From contig OY482861.1 of assembly GCA_960531495.1 (NCBI GenBank), forward strand, positions 4,825,001 through 4,889,000: a DNA stretch of 64,000 nucleotides. Reading direction: 5' to 3'. The notes under the pieces are model-generated. The model ran no database searches, was not told the origin of the DNA, and saw nothing but the letters and a program-made list of their open reading frames with translations. The translations under genes and the position numbers were made by a program. Numbering within the stretch: the first letter of the stretch is position 1; each line of letters begins with the position of its first letter. Below, one piece after another: positions 11,675 to 24,026 of the stretch. Source of the stretch: Zeus faber (lineage: Eukaryota > Chordata > Actinopteri > Zeiformes > Zeidae).

Positions 11675-12433
11675 GTTGATCAATATAATTTGGTCAACTA
11701 TCTATTGTCTCATGGTGTTACCTGACTTCTAAAAATTCACATAAATTATGCGTTAAGCTTTGAACTGCTAGTCCCACCTCTTGGCCAGGGGGTATTCAAC
11801 TATAAGTCACATCATTTTGCAGTCTGATTAGAGAAAAATACCATGGTCGGCATTAAAATTGAGACCATTTAAAACCTTTGAAGGGGTATTACTAACATGT
11901 TAACTACAATCAATAAAGCAATTACTTTTGTCTATCATCTGTGCTTAATTCTGTTGCTGCTTGATGTTTTAATTTACTAACTATTCGAATCATCTCCCAG
12001 AACTTTGAAATTATTTAATGTAAATTCTCCAATACTCAAATTACAATGTAGTTTTTTTAGAGAACATTTAATGATCTGTGTGCTATCAGGACAGACAGAT
12101 TGACAGGACAATAGCTGCGAACATGCACAAAGGCCACCTCCAGGGATCACAAAGATATAATTTCCAGCAGGACTTGATACACAAGGTTTTCAGAGACCCC
12201 CTGGGTAGTGCAGGGGTAGAGCGTCTCCCAGCAGAATGTCCTTGGGGCCTTGGTGATACCCGGTGGTGCCTAATGTGCCTGCTGCAGATTCTGTTAAACA
12301 GGCAGTGTTATAGGAAACACTCCGCGGTTCTCTGATACCAATGTCTCTAGGTGATATCACAGTAATAATTAATTCTAATTGAACATTGCTTCAACAACTA
12401 GGTACATTTGGGTGAATGTCACATTTAAATAAG
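11675..12433 (-). other. Core repeat, copy 2 (first part)
   Basis: Matches 30-1165 in the same orientation, for example AAGCTTTGAACTGC at about 11755-11770 against about 90-105. Non-coding; the ORF at 12078-12335 is not kept in the other copies. It ends where the L2 LINE inserted, leaving AAATAAG at 12427-12433. Confidence 0.72.
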
Positions 12434-12539
12434 TCAAGTCAAGTCAGGTCATACTTTATTTATAGAGCACATTTCAAACCAGGGCAACACAATGCGCTTT
12501 ACAAAGAGTTACATAAAAGAAAGACGAAACGTAATTGTC

Positions 12540-14670
12540 AGCTGGTCATTACAAAACAATGCCTCTGAAACAACAGCAACAACAAAAGCAACAACAAAGA
12601 CAACAAAAGCAACAAAAAAAGCGACTCGAACCACAGTGGCAGCAACAGCAACAGAAAACAACAACAGCAGCAACAGCAGCCACAGAAACAGTAACAACGG
12701 CAGCAGCAACATTGACACCAGCAGCAACAACAACAGCAGCAACGTACACGCAAAGATGTCACCGGAACCGGAAGTGGTACCTCTCACCGGAACTGGAAAG
12801 GTCACTCAGGTTAGAGATGGTTAAGGTTAAGGTTAGCAGCGGCAACCACAACACCAATTAAGGTATAAAGTTAGCGGCACCAACAACAGCACCAGCAGCA
12901 GCAGCAACGACAACACCAGCAGTGTCAATACCAGCAGCAGACAACAGCAGCAACAAAAACAGCAAAAGTGCACAAGCGAAGACGTCACCGGGACCGGAAG
13001 TGGTAGCTCTCACCAGAACCAGAAATCTCCTCATCTGTATTGAGTCAACAGTGTGTACCATCTCATCTCAACGAAGTAAAGCACAGCAAAGACGTCACCA
13101 GAACCGGAAGTGGTAGCCCTCACCAGAATCGGAAATTTCAACTGTGTGCATCTCATCTTAATCCAGTCACGGTCCTTTAATTAGCGACCCTAAGTTACGG
13201 GTCAAGTTTCCAAAAAGCCTTTTGACTCTCTCTCTCCAAAAACACACCCATCTTATGATCCTCTAAGTGTAGTATCACAACAGAAACAACCACAGCAACA
13301 GAAATAGCAGCAACATCAACACCAGCAGCAACAACAGCGAAACCAAGCAGGAGCAACAACAGCAACGCACACGCAAAGCCCTCGCCGGAACCGGAAGTGG
13401 TAGCTCTCACCGGAACCAGAAAAGTCACTCAGGTTAGAGATGTTAGAGATGTTGAGTTGAGGTTCAAAGTTAGAGATATTTAAATAAGGGTATAAGCTTG
13501 GAGATGGTTAAGTTTAGGTATAAGTCTGGGGATTGTTATGTTTAGGTATAATGTTCAAGATGATTAGGTTAAGGAATAAGGTCAGAGATGGTTAAGTTTA
13601 GGTATAGGGTTAGCAGCGGCAATGACAACACCAGTTAAGGTATAAGGTTAGCAGCACCAACAACACCACCAGCAGCAATGACAACACTAGCGGCTACTGT
13701 ACAAGCAGCAACAATAGCAGCAGCAAAAACAGCAGCAATAGCAGCAGCGATAGCACACAAGCGAAGACGTCACCGGAACCGGAGGTGGTACCTCTCACCG
13801 GAACCAGAAATCTCATCTGTATTGAGTCAACAGTTCTCAGGGAAGCAACGTACAGCAAAGACATTACCGGAACCGGAAGTGGCAGCCCTCACCAGACACT
13901 GAGATTTCAACTGTGTGCACCAGCTCATCTAAATCAAGTCACGGTGGATGGTTAAGTTTAGGTATAAGGTTGGCAGCAGCAACGACAATACCAGCAGAAA
14001 CAATAGCAGCAACAGAAAACAGCAGCAGCAATAGTAGCAGCAACAGCGCACAAGTGAAGAAATCACCGGAACCGGAAGTGGTAGCCGGAACCAGAAATCT
14101 CCTCATCTGTATTGAGGCAACAGTGTGTACCATCTCATCTCAACGAAGTAACACAGAGCAAAGACGTCACCGGAAGTGGTAGCCCTGACCGGAAACGGGA
14201 ATTTCAACTCTGTGCACCGTCTCAACTTAATCCAGTCACGGTCCTTTAATTAGCGTCCCTAAATGAAGGGTCAAATTTTTCATTCTGACCTCAGGGGGGA
14301 GATCCGTTTGACTATCTCTCCGAAGACACACTCTTCTTATAATCCTCCCACTGTAATTTCACAACAGAAACTACAACAACAGAAATAGCAGCAGTAGCAG
14401 CACCAGCCACAAAACAACAACAGCAGCAGCAACATCAATTCCAGCAGCAGCAACAAAAAACAACAGCAAAAAAAGACAACAACAACACACACGCAAAGAA
14501 GTCACCAGAACGAGAGAAGTTACTAAGGTTAGAGACGGTTAAGTTGAGGTATAAAGTTAGAGGTGTTTAAGTTAGGGTATAGGGTTAGAGATGCTTAATT
14601 TTAGCCATAAGGTAAGCGAGGGTTAAGTTTAGGTATAAGGTTAGCAGCAGCCACAGCACCAGCACCAGTA
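12540..14670. repeat. Composite array: CAG/CAA tracts plus CCGGAAGTG modules
   Basis: Alternates CAGCAACA-rich tracts with a module close to GACGTCACCGGAACCGGAAG. I find the module at about 12755, 12981, 13091, 13380, 13765, 13860, 14058 and 14162, with a decayed one near 14498; between modules run GGTTAAGTTTAGGTATAAGG-type stretches. The module contains a CRE-like GACGTCAC and an ETS-like CCGGAAGTG. Long apparent ORFs here encode only poly-Q, poly-N, poly-T or poly-L and are artefacts of the triplet repeat. Confidence 0.8.
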
Positions 14671-14715
14671 AAACAGACAGACAGACAGACAGACAGACGT
14701 CAGTCAGTCAGTCAT
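14671..14715. repeat. ACAG/AGTC microsatellite
   Basis: A run of ACAG units followed by GTCA units (AGACAGACAG... then CAGTCAGTCA). Confidence 0.85.
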
Positions 14716-14749
14716 AGACTGTAGCGAACAGATGGTTTTTAACCTGGTT

Positions 14750-15668
14750 TAAGTATTCAGTGTGGGGGCCTCTCTCAGGTCCCTCGGTAGGGTGTTCCAT
14801 TTACTTGGGGCATGGATACAGAAGGCAGTCTCCCCTGCTTTAGAGTTGGTACGAGGAATAGTTAAAAGACCACTGCCTGTGGACCTGAGAGTTCTTGCTG
14901 GTTCGTGTATAATTAGCATTTATTTTATATACTGAGGTGCAAGGCCATTTGTAGCTTTATATACAAGTAGCAATCTTAAGATCAATTCTAATTTTGACGG
15001 GGAGCCAATGTAGAGATCTAAGAACAGGTGTGATATGTTCAAACTTTTTTGTCCCAGTGATTTTTGGATTAACTGTATTTTGGATTAACTGTAGCTGCTG
15101 TACGGCTGATTTCAGGAGGCCGGTGAATATGCCATTACAGTAGTCCAATCTACTCGTTATGAATGCATGGATTAATTTTTCGGAGTCTGCTTTTGACAGG
15201 AAGCCTCTTATTTTTGAACGTTTTTTTAGATGGTAGAAGGCTGATTTTGTGATTTGATTTATATGGCTCTTAAATTTTAGATCGCCGTCTATGATTACAC
15301 CCAGATTTTTGGCTTCATTCTTACTCTCCAGGGACAGAGGACTAAGATGAGCTGCAATTTTCTGTCTTTGAGCCTTTGCACCAAAGATGAGTATTTCTGA
15401 TGAGTATTTTGTCTTTGTTCAGTTGTAAAACGTTCTTTGACATCCATGCATTAATATCGTTAATACACTGAGTGAGGGAGTGTATGGGGAGTAGGGATAC
15501 GTACAGTTGTGAATCATCTGCATAATTATGGTAATTTATTTTGTGTTTCTTTATAATATATGCCAGTGGAAGCATATAGAGGTTAAACAATAATGGTCCC
15601 AGAATCGAACCTTGGGGCACTCCACATACAATATCCACTCTGTTTGACACAAAATCTCCAATGGCCAC
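14750..15668 (-). pseudogene. L2-like LINE ORF2, C-terminal RT part
   Basis: ORF2 encodes the endonuclease-RT that copies LINE RNA into a nicked target. The frame at 15668-15342 has [12 protein letters not shown] and YADDSQLY, the RT finger/palm and YADD catalytic motifs. A second frame, 15148-14957, has DYCN, LQLIQN and SLHWLPVKIRIDLK, the thumb-side pattern of L2/CR1-type LINEs. Further C-terminal sequence is detectable to about 14750 across stops. Endonuclease and most of RT are missing upstream, so the copy is defective. Confidence 0.8.
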
Positions 15669-15736
15669 GAAGAACTGCCAGTCCTGTATATAGCGTCAGA
15701 TGGATCCGACTGACCCGCACTGAGAATGGATCCTGG

Positions 15737-15982
15737 CTATGGGAGAGTGGAGTCTAAGTCTGGTCCGATCACAACGGAGGACATGGAGCAGGTGATGTGC
15801 TTAGCCTGAGCGCTAGCGATGGAGGTCAGACGCACAAACAGTTCATTCTTCTTCTTCACGTCCTCACACAGGCTGTGGATATCTTTGAAGACCGACTTCT
15901 CTAGAGTACTGAGTCTGTCGACCAGGCGCAAACAGTTCCCACAATCCGTGGAGATAGGCATCGATGCCGGCATAGTTAGCAA
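15737..15982 (-). pseudogene. LINE ORF1-like fragment
   Basis: 81-residue frame with CGNCLRLVDRLSTLEKSV at about residues 14-31, a short coiled-coil-like heptad following a C-x-x-C pair, as at the start of ORF1 in several fish LINEs. It lies upstream of the RT fragment in the same orientation and joins it without the intervening endonuclease, so ORF1 and the end of ORF2 are joined by a large deletion. The identification is tentative. Confidence 0.45.
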
Positions 15983-16232
15983 TATACTAGGCTAACAGGC
16001 TAGCTAGCATTAGCCGAACGCTAGCCAAGCGCTAGCCAAGCCAGAGTCCACGTTCCAAAATCCGAAAAGACAGTTCAGGCGAGGGTCAAAGCCAGGAAAG
16101 AGTAGGGATATCACAGTGTAAATAATCTGAGATCCATAATCCAAAATCACGTAGTTTGGGAAGCGATTCAAAGAAAGAGCACAAACACAAAAGACGTTAC
16201 CGGAACCGCCCGTACCAGAATTATTCTGGTTC

Positions 16233-17085
16233 AAAATAAGAGCTAATCAAAAATGATTCCGGTTCTATAGGACACTCTATAATATCTGACAATAATTTTA
16301 ATGATGGTGCTAAATAATAGGTATAGAGCTAAATTCAATCAAGGTATTTTCATTTATATGCTTGCCTGCATTTCACCTCACAATAATTCCAATTGAGCCT
16401 GTTAAATAATTGTATTTGCAAATAATTTAGATTCATACAGCAATATTATCAACAATTCACAAGGATCTTTGAATGCTGAACATGTTTTGGCCTTACTCAA
16501 TTGCATAGCAATTATCTTTTGATCCTGTTGTCAAGCTTCAGGTTGTCCTATTCGACACAGTCACTTCTACATTGGTCAAAGGCTAGGCTGCAGTTCAGGG
16601 GATTCCTGTTCAAATGCTCAAAACTGTGGAAATCACTGAATAGACAGGTTGCTGTAACACAATTATAACTTTATTTGATTCACAAAATATTTTCAAATTT
16701 GAAGTTTACATTTTGGAATGCCCAAATTGAAACCTTTGAAAAAGCCAACATATTTCGCATTTATTTTATTGTTTACATTTTTTAGTAAGTGAAGACACAC
16801 ATTCCATCACCCCTCCAGTGTACAAAGCAAAACCCTCTCTGTTAATCTGCTTGCTCAATTTTATACTGTATATCAACAGCTACCTTATTCAATGTCCAGT
16901 CGAGATTACTTCCTGAGTAAACTAAAAATAATGCTGTTAGATTATAAACTATTACCAGCTTTACCCAAAAATTATAACCGGTAGAGATTTGAACACACAC
17001 TTTCTGTATATCCCACCAAAACGGATAATCCACTCATGCAATATTTCTATTTAAGGTATAGTGTTTAATCTACAGTATATTATTC
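16233..17085 (-). other. Core repeat, copy 2 (second part)
   Basis: Continues the match to copy 1 (about 1160-2130) until a SINE interrupts at 17086. The match does not resume beyond the SINE, so this copy is truncated and has no adjoining LTR. Confidence 0.7.
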
Positions 17086-17420
17086 ACTTGTGTGTGGCAC
17101 GGTGGCACAGTGCATTGCACTGCTGCCTCACAGCAAGAAGGTCCTGGGTTTGATTCCCGCCTGGGGCGCTGTTGGCACTGTGCTCTGGCGGGTTATCTCC
17201 CAAATAGGAGCCTTTCTGTGTGGAGATTGCATGTTCTCCCCGTGCTCACATGGGGTTTCCTCCACCTCACGTCAGTAAGGACATGCACCTAACATCGTCT
17301 GACCAGCGATGGACATTTATCACCTGGTCCCCGGGAGCGTCCACGTATGCTGCCCACTGCTCCTGGCTGTGCCCCCGGAGGAAGGACTACCTCTTAATTT
17401 ATTTACTTATAGATGTATAT
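17086..17420 (+). mobile_element. tRNA-derived SINE (DANA/mermaid-like)
   Basis: Begins GGCACGGTGGCACAGTGCAT and continues with GGTCCTGGGTTTGATTCCCG, the A-box/B-box pattern of a tRNA-derived head, then TGGAGATTGCATGTTCTCCC, a block common in teleost SINEs. It decays into a TTTA-rich end near 17450-17490. It is not a tRNA gene. Confidence 0.72.
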
Positions 17421-17721
17421 ATCTACATCCCCTTTATAAATATTATTGTTTTATTTATATATTTATTTATTTATTTATTTATTCAGTCATGCAATGCCTG
17501 CCTCTAGGAAGCGTTTGGGGAGTATTTGCTTGAGTTTGATTAACGACTGGCGCTCTGCCCAGATTTTCGTTTTCTGAACTGTGAATCTTGCCCATGCTTC
17601 GCACTTTGCTCGTCTCTGTGTGCATGCTCTAGCCAAATAGTGTGCGCCTGTGTGCTCCTTCTTTTGACGAGGAAAAGAAAATGTGTATGTGGTTTGTTCT
17701 GATTCTAGTCAGGCAAAAATA

Positions 17722-17844
<123 letters not shown>

Positions 17845-18206
17845 AGTATATACTGCTCTTACCCCCCTTTTTTAGCAGCAGCTGCAGTGGCACAGTCCCC
17901 AGTGTGAACCAGATCACAGGCACACAATCTTATTTTACTGTTTATAGTAGCTATATTTGCAAGCCTTTATACACAATTTTCAGTTGGGTCATAGACACGC
18001 AATTATTGTACAGTATATAATAGCAATGTTTGCAGAGCTTATGTAGAATTCCTTGACCAAGTGTCGCCTCTCTGGCGGCACATGTGATGGTTCCCTCTCT
18101 GAGACAGTTCTTTACCTTGATCGTCTATAGACTATAGATGCTTTTATTCAACTCAAACGTCTACGGCCCAGTAATAATTTACTGCCGCACACAATGGGAC
18201 AGTTTC

Positions 18207-18305
18207 TAACGTCCACCCTCAGGGACCATTTACTCTAACGTCCACACTCCAGGACCGTTTACTAATGTCCACACTCCGGGACCGTTTACTAACGTCCACA
18301 CTCTA
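18207..18305. repeat. Minisatellite, about 33-bp unit
   Basis: Three to four units of a sequence containing CGTCCACACTC and GGACCGTTTACT. Confidence 0.85.
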
Positions 18306-18662
18306 CTGTGTGGAGGACTAATTCTATTACTTTTTTTGCAGTTAGTGTTGACCATATTAATCCTCCGACATATATGAAACAGACCACACACCAAACAATT
18401 ATAGTGGCATTCAACAGACTCACTCATTCCTTTCCACACCATGGACTGTTATAAGTACGCATGCATACAGGTTATTCGCATCAGTTTCTGTTTAGGTTCT
18501 GTTTTATAATTACACTAGTATTATTTTTTTAATTTTGCAAGGTCAATATTCTAGGTTCGTTTTGAGAAGAGACTTTTCTGATACCCTATGACCTGGGTGG
18601 AGATCCTGCACTCAAACAAACAAGAATCGAATAAGCAGAAAGAGAAAAGGCTCTGCTTACCT

Positions 18663-18671
18663 CTATATATA

Positions 18672-18720
<49 letters not shown>
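18663..18720. repeat. (AT)n microsatellite
   Basis: Nearly pure TA/AT run. Confidence 0.95.
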
Positions 18721-18722
<2 letters not shown>

Positions 18723-18814
18723 CGGACGGTTGTATTTCCGAGTATGCAGGTCTGCTCCTCACCAGCTCTCCGGGTCTCAGTTTTGGTCGTCGTTCTCCTG
18801 GCTGGTGCTCGTTA

Positions 18815-18965
18815 ATTGTTGTGGCTTGAAGGATTCGGGCCGAAAAGTGTGATTTTATCGTAGTCATAAAGATTCAGGTCAAGACCTGTAGGTTATTGTG
18901 GTCGAAAAAGATTTAAGCCGACATCTGTGAATTATTGCCGTTGAGAAGATTTACAGCCAAGGTCC
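18815..18965. repeat. Degenerate tandem repeat, about 40-bp unit
   Basis: About four diverged units, each with ATTGTGGTC-like, AAAGATT-like and ACCTGT/ATCTGT-like segments in the same order. No coding potential. Confidence 0.55.
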
Positions 18966-19138
18966 ATGCAGGAGAGCCTGCATTTCGGGCTCATTTAAAA
19001 AGCTCAGCCCCAGGTTTGAAAAACTCGGTCTCAGCTAGGTGTTCGTATCTTCCTGCGACCTTCAAAACATGGAAAAAATCACTGGAACAAAGCAGAAGCT
19101 GATGCGTACAAGTTTTATTGTGTATCATTAGTACAGAC

Positions 19139-19682
19139 TGTGGAAGAAATTCTTCTGCAATGATCGTTGAGGTTAATCTGCCCGCTATAAGAAAACAAAA
19201 CTAAGAATATTCAAGCTTATTTTGTCTGCAGAATAAAGAGAAAGGTTCAGTACTGCTCCAAAGCAGTGTTCAGACCAGTCTAATCTTATTTCTGATCAAG
19301 AGGGCTTTATACAACAACAGAGTTGGCTTGGGTCAGAAGTCATTTACAAGTCTGTGTCCCTCAACTGTCTTCCTGGATGTTACATCAAACAATAAATTCA
19401 CAGGAACTTGTAAATGACCTGGCAGACGTGGACTAAAATTCCTTATAATGCACCTCCAGACTCCCCTGTGGTTATTCTTCATCTCCATACAAGGTAAACA
19501 GGACCAAATCTGGTTCTTCCATGTTAGAATTGACATTGTAGAGAGAAAGAACATTTCTCTTTACATAAAGTTATGGGGTTCATGGGAAAACAGAGACATT
19601 TTTTTTTTTAGAACTCCCCCTCTGGAGGTAGAGGCCTTTGTCCTCATTCAAAATAAATTATCGTGAGCATTTTTCTCTCACA
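19139..19682 (-). mobile_element. Solo LTR of family 2
   Basis: 544 bp, TGTGAGAG to CCACA on the minus strand, flanked by a perfect 4-bp duplication AGAC (19135-19138 and 19683-19686). No primer-binding site follows it. This is the expected product of LTR-LTR recombination, and the 4-bp duplication fits a gamma-like retroviral integrase. Confidence 0.88.
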
Positions 19683-20717
19683 AGACACAGCAACGAAACT
19701 TGGAGTTGGTTTCGCGAAACCATAACTGATTTATCCCTTTGTTCTCATATCTTTTATAGTTGTGGCGAGGTGTTTGCTCGTTTACACATCTCGCCTCTTT
19801 TTTATGTCAGAAATATATTTTGAGCCAATCGTAGTCTTATTTCTTTGTTTAGCTGTTCTCTGATGTCACTTCTCAGCTAGACAATCACAGCCTTCATAGC
19901 TACAGCCCTCCTTCTTTTGAAGATGGCGTTCATTTGTAGTTTTCTATCGGCTGCCAAAATAAAAAAACAAAAAGACTAATATATGCTGACTCTGCAGACT
20001 AATATATGGTGACTCTGCAGTTAGGGCTTGTCCCTTACATGACCTCGGGAGACGGTGTCCTCCGTGGCTCCATCTGGTGGTTTACAGAGTGTAATACTTT
20101 TCAAAGGAATTTTTTAAGGATAGTTTCATATTAAATTTGGTATTAAGATGGGTTGTTCTTGCATCGATTTTTGTATAATATATTGAGGGTTTTCATGTGG
20201 GGTGTTGTAGATTTAATCATCAACACCTTACACTTTTTATTTATTCATTTTTACAGTATGAGAGCACAAGCTGCCACAGAAAATCATAATGCACTTACAC
20301 GAGCTAGCAGGCGAAGACCGCATGCTCCTACTCCTCTATATATATATTTTGTTCATGAATTCACATTTTCGTGATTGTTGGTTCTAGAGTTCCTCTTCTC
20401 ACCTATCTCCTAAAACCATTTTTTGTCGTTTTTGTATATAGTTTGTGTGCCGTTTTCAATAAATCTTACAAAACTAAAAATTTCTTGCATTGCTCACTCT
20501 CCTCACTCCCACTAGCCTATAGCATCATTCCTTTGTCTGAGATTCAGACAGAGAGATGGCCCAGCCGGCTGACAGATTGACACCTCTAATGGCCCCCACC
20601 AAGGGGTAATGAATTTTCAGGTCATTAGCTGGAGGGAGAGGAAAGACAGCCTCTACATGGCCTCCCCTACAAGTAGCTAAGAGTAGTTGCAAGGTTGCAT
20701 GCTCCTAAGCGAAACCA
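19683..20717. other. No gene recognised
   Basis: Short ORFs (for example 20153-20374) have no recognisable domains. An AATAAA at about 20458 lies just upstream of the LINE fragment but nothing links it to a gene. Confidence 0.5.
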
Positions 20718-21470
20718 ATGTCTTCACAATATCTGCAGACCACAGTGCTAGCGTTAGCGCTACTTCAGCTCAACGTCGAAAGCCTCACCATCGCCAAGAC
20801 CAATATCCTTAAACAAATAGCCAGCAAAAACAATGTGAGGGTGATTCTACTGCAGGAGACCCATGCTGAAAACACGAACACCCTGGAGGTCCCTGGGTAT
20901 ACATGGGCCGGATACATTGCCAATAAACACCATGGCATGGCTACGTTCGTCCGCAATGATATGGCCTGGTCAGCTATGGGACAATACCCAGAACGCGCAG
21001 AGGTAGAATGGATCACAACGAAAGTGCAAGACACTGCCATCGTCAACATCTACAAGCCACCTCCAAGCGGACTGACCCCATCGTCACTGCCAGATGTCCC
21101 AGTCCCTGCCATGTACGCTAGAGACTTCAATAGCCATAATACAGAACGGGGCTACAGTAGCTCCAACGCTGATGGTGACTTCCTGGTAGACTGGACCTCT
21201 ACTGCTGAGGCGACACTCCTATACGATCCGAAGGAGCCGTGCACTTTCTACTCCACACGATGGAACAGCACCACCAATCCAGATCTGGCATTTGCAAAAT
21301 GGCACAACACCCAGCCACTCCTTGTTAGACACATCCTGGACATGTTCCCCGGTCACACCATCGACCGTTGCTCATCACCATCCCATGCCTGGTCCAACCA
21401 GTGCAGGTTGTTGTATCCAAGAGTGGGCTGTGGCAGCAACATGGGCCGAGCTGGTTAGCTGGTTGTCCAG
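20718..21470 (+). pseudogene. LINE endonuclease (APE-type EEP domain) fragment
   Basis: This domain nicks target DNA to start LINE integration. The 246-residue frame shows the EEP signature in order: LQLNVESL near residue 17, ILLQETH near 42-48 (catalytic Glu), YARDFNSHN near 134-142 (normally GDFN; Gly replaced, Asp and Asn kept) and NPDLAFAK near 185-192. A frameshift near 21350 moves the continuation to another frame, and no RT follows. The start codon is the first in frame and may not be the original. Family not fixed; RTE- or Jockey-related is possible. Confidence 0.75.
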
Positions 21471-23734
21471 CATCCCCCAAAGGTTTTTGGCAGTTTGCGA
21501 GCGCACCATATTGGTGTTCTCAATGGTAATGGTAGTAGAGTAAGGCAGTCTCTCCCAGAGAGAAAGAAATGCTTTGGCTTGTCAAGATTGAGCTCCAGGT
21601 GGTGCACAGACACATATACGCTAATGTCTTAAAGAAATGCGGAGATGCACCTATTGGTTTAGTGATAGGAGAAGTCATGGGAGCTGGATCCCAGCTAAGG
21701 GAATTAATGTACAAGTACAACAGGAGGGATACCAGATGGACACCAGTTAGAAGGGTTATTACAAGGGTTTTGTCATTTTGGATAGCAGCTGGAATGAGGG
21801 AGGGTTTCTTGAGTAGAGGCGGAGAGAAAGATGCAAGCCTAGAGGCAGGGGGTGGCAAGTTAGGTTTAAGATAAGTGGTAGTATTGTTCGAGCCAGAAAG
21901 AGATAAGATTTACAGCAGGGCTGACCCCTGAAAGTCGACGAGTCTAATCGTCAGTCGGACACCCGTCGACTGATTCTTCAAGTTGAGCAGTAGGTTTTTT
22001 TTTGTTTGTTTGTTTTTGTCAGTCACTGTGCATTACAATAACACAATAAAACAGATAGAAGCTCACAGGGATAACATTTCAATGAGTATTATAAATAAAG
22101 GGAATCTATAATATATAGAAATATATTTTTTATATGTGTGAATAGTCCGCACACGGAAGCGAACATGACTCTCCGTGCGCTCTGATAATATTTGACCCAT
22201 TCCTCCAAATAAAACAACAACAAACAGCGTGGGGACGGGGCATGGAGGAATGCGGCATGACTCGTAGACTTGTTAAGATTATTTTTTCGCGCATTACGCA
22301 ATGAAAGGGGGCGATCGGGAAGGGAGTCACGGAGAAGGTGTCCCCATCACACACGGTTTTGTTCCATACGCACTTGCGTTGTTCCATAAGGAGACGTAAA
22401 ATAAAACAACCTACATTTAAAATAAAACACACTGTTGGTTCCTTCTGAGAGGGAGACAGGTGCACAACATGCGCCCCAATCGTTCCCTCTCCACGCACCC
22501 CCTTGGGATTGTGAGAAAAAAATTATATAAATATATCCATATTCTATAACTATAACATACTACGTATAACTATACTACTATAACTATAACATTACAGATT
22601 GAACTAATCCTCGATAGCAAAACTATATGTGTGTATAATACAGTATACATTACATTAATTTATTTATGTACATTACTATCATTCGTATTTTGGGTTATTA
22701 TGAAATACAGTTTCCTTGATCAGTCAGAGCCAAAATTACAACATGTATAAAGACACTGGGTGCTACTACACAACCAGTTAGAAACCGTCACTGAAACGGT
22801 TAATCTGGCGCACACACAGCGGGGAGTCTGAACCTAGGTACTCGGGGGAGGGGAAATAACAAGGAGGGACCACCCCGCAAAGGGGGGTGTGTCGCTTGTA
22901 ACAAAGTGACGTGGAAACAACATTTCGGCGGACTCCTGGGTGAAGTGTCTGCTAGATGAGACACGCAGCTAAGGACTCACTACGTCGACGTATAAAGTTT
23001 TTTATTTTTTTTGTTAGATTCTCAAACCGTCCAATAAACTCTCCGTAGCTCAAAGTTCCAGTTTCATCGCAACATTCCGGATTTGGAAATTTTGAACACG
23101 ACAGGATGGCCACCTATTTTACCTATAGGAAGAGCCGGCTCTTTTTTATATGATGTCTATCTAATTTAAATAAATAAACCATGTATTCTGCCCCTTAGCC
23201 CTTAACATCGCTCTGCTTTACCCTTTGTGAGGATCACATGTACTGTGTCGCTTTCACAACGTAATCCCCTCCCCTCCCCCTGTGTGAAATTTTAAAACTC
23301 TTTTTTGCAACATATTCCGCCTAAAACTGAGTAGTTTGTGACTTTGTGGTGTCTCGCTATCATATTTTTTTATGCTAATTGCAGTACCCTTGAGTACCCT
23401 TGCACCTTTTTTTGCATTATATTTTCCAATTTATTTAATCAAAATGATTTTAAATGTGCTTATACAAATATTGACATGATATTAAAGGACCAATCAGTAA
23501 TATCTTATTTTCTCATGTTGACCTCAATTGACCATGACATAGTGGCAGGGGTTCGCAAATGATGGTCAATGCCAGCCAGTTCACTTATACTGTAACTGTG
23601 CATATTAGTGTGGCCTACTAATTTATCTGCTATTGTGGTAAATTGATGACTGATGACTTAGTACAGCCTTGTCATCTTGATCTTACAACACAAGAGATAT
23701 TTTCCTTTATTTATTTATTGTAAGTGGAATTTTG
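21471..23734. other. Unassigned region with possible hAT-like remnants
   Basis: At 21914 the sequence CAGCAGGGCTGACCCCTGA is followed by inverted words (GTCGACGAG ... CGTCGACT), suggestive of a hAT transposon end. Near 23548 CAGGGGTTCGCAAA also looks hAT-like. I could not pair two ends or find target duplications, and no transposase is present. 21569-21874 is an open frame with no recognisable domain. 22500-22600 is TATAACTA-rich. Confidence 0.35.
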
Positions 23735-23766
23735 AAAAAAAAAAAGAGAGAGAGAGAGAGACAGAG

Positions 23767-23847
<81 letters not shown>

Positions 23848-23866
23848 GAGAGAGAGAGAGAGAGAG
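23735..23866. repeat. (GA)n microsatellite with G-runs
   Basis: GA repeats with two GGGGGGGGG interruptions. It abuts the truncated LTR of the next element and appears to have replaced that LTR's 5' part. Confidence 0.95.
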
Positions 23867-24008
23867 CTGCGAGCCCGGAGTTTGTTTGTCCACTGAGCCA
23901 CCTTTGTTCAAGAGACTTGTTAATAAACATGCCAACTGGCGCTGTTTCGCCTCCGCCTGCCTCCTCTTCCTCATTCCCTGGCCCTGAACCAGAACGATCT
24001 TCTACAAG

Positions 24009-24026
24009 TGGCACCTGAACAGGGAT
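24009..24026 (+). promoter_or_regulatory. Primer-binding site of the Gmr1-like element
   Basis: TGGCACCTGAACAGGGAT, two bases after the LTR end. Its position and TGG start identify it; the tRNA is not assigned. Confidence 0.65.

Larger units (their letters stand above)
12434..16214 (-). mobile_element. L2-like LINE with repeat-rich 3' region
   Basis: A LINE read leftwards. Its 3' end is the CTTGA-type tail at 12434-12450, preceded by a typical fish LINE 3' end (about 12450-12540). RT C-terminal sequence lies at about 14750-15668 and an ORF1-like fragment at 15737-15982. AAATAAG occurs at both edges (12427-12433 and 16234-16240), with about 16 nt of duplicated core sequence as filler at the 5' junction. 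The uninterrupted core is seen near 1155-1200. The 2.1 kb between the RT end and the tail is filled by a CAG-rich array. Confidence 0.75.

Noticed and set aside
12492-12861. Several overlapping open frames on both strands across the CAG-rich array
   Set aside because: They encode only poly-Q, poly-N, poly-T or poly-L produced by a triplet repeat in every frame; no domain or start context.
17086-17160. tRNA gene
   Set aside because: A and B boxes belong to a SINE head; no clover-leaf closure and typical SINE body follows.
21914-23560. Complete hAT transposon
   Set aside because: Two hAT-like ends are suggested but do not pair as inverted repeats and no transposase or target duplication was found.
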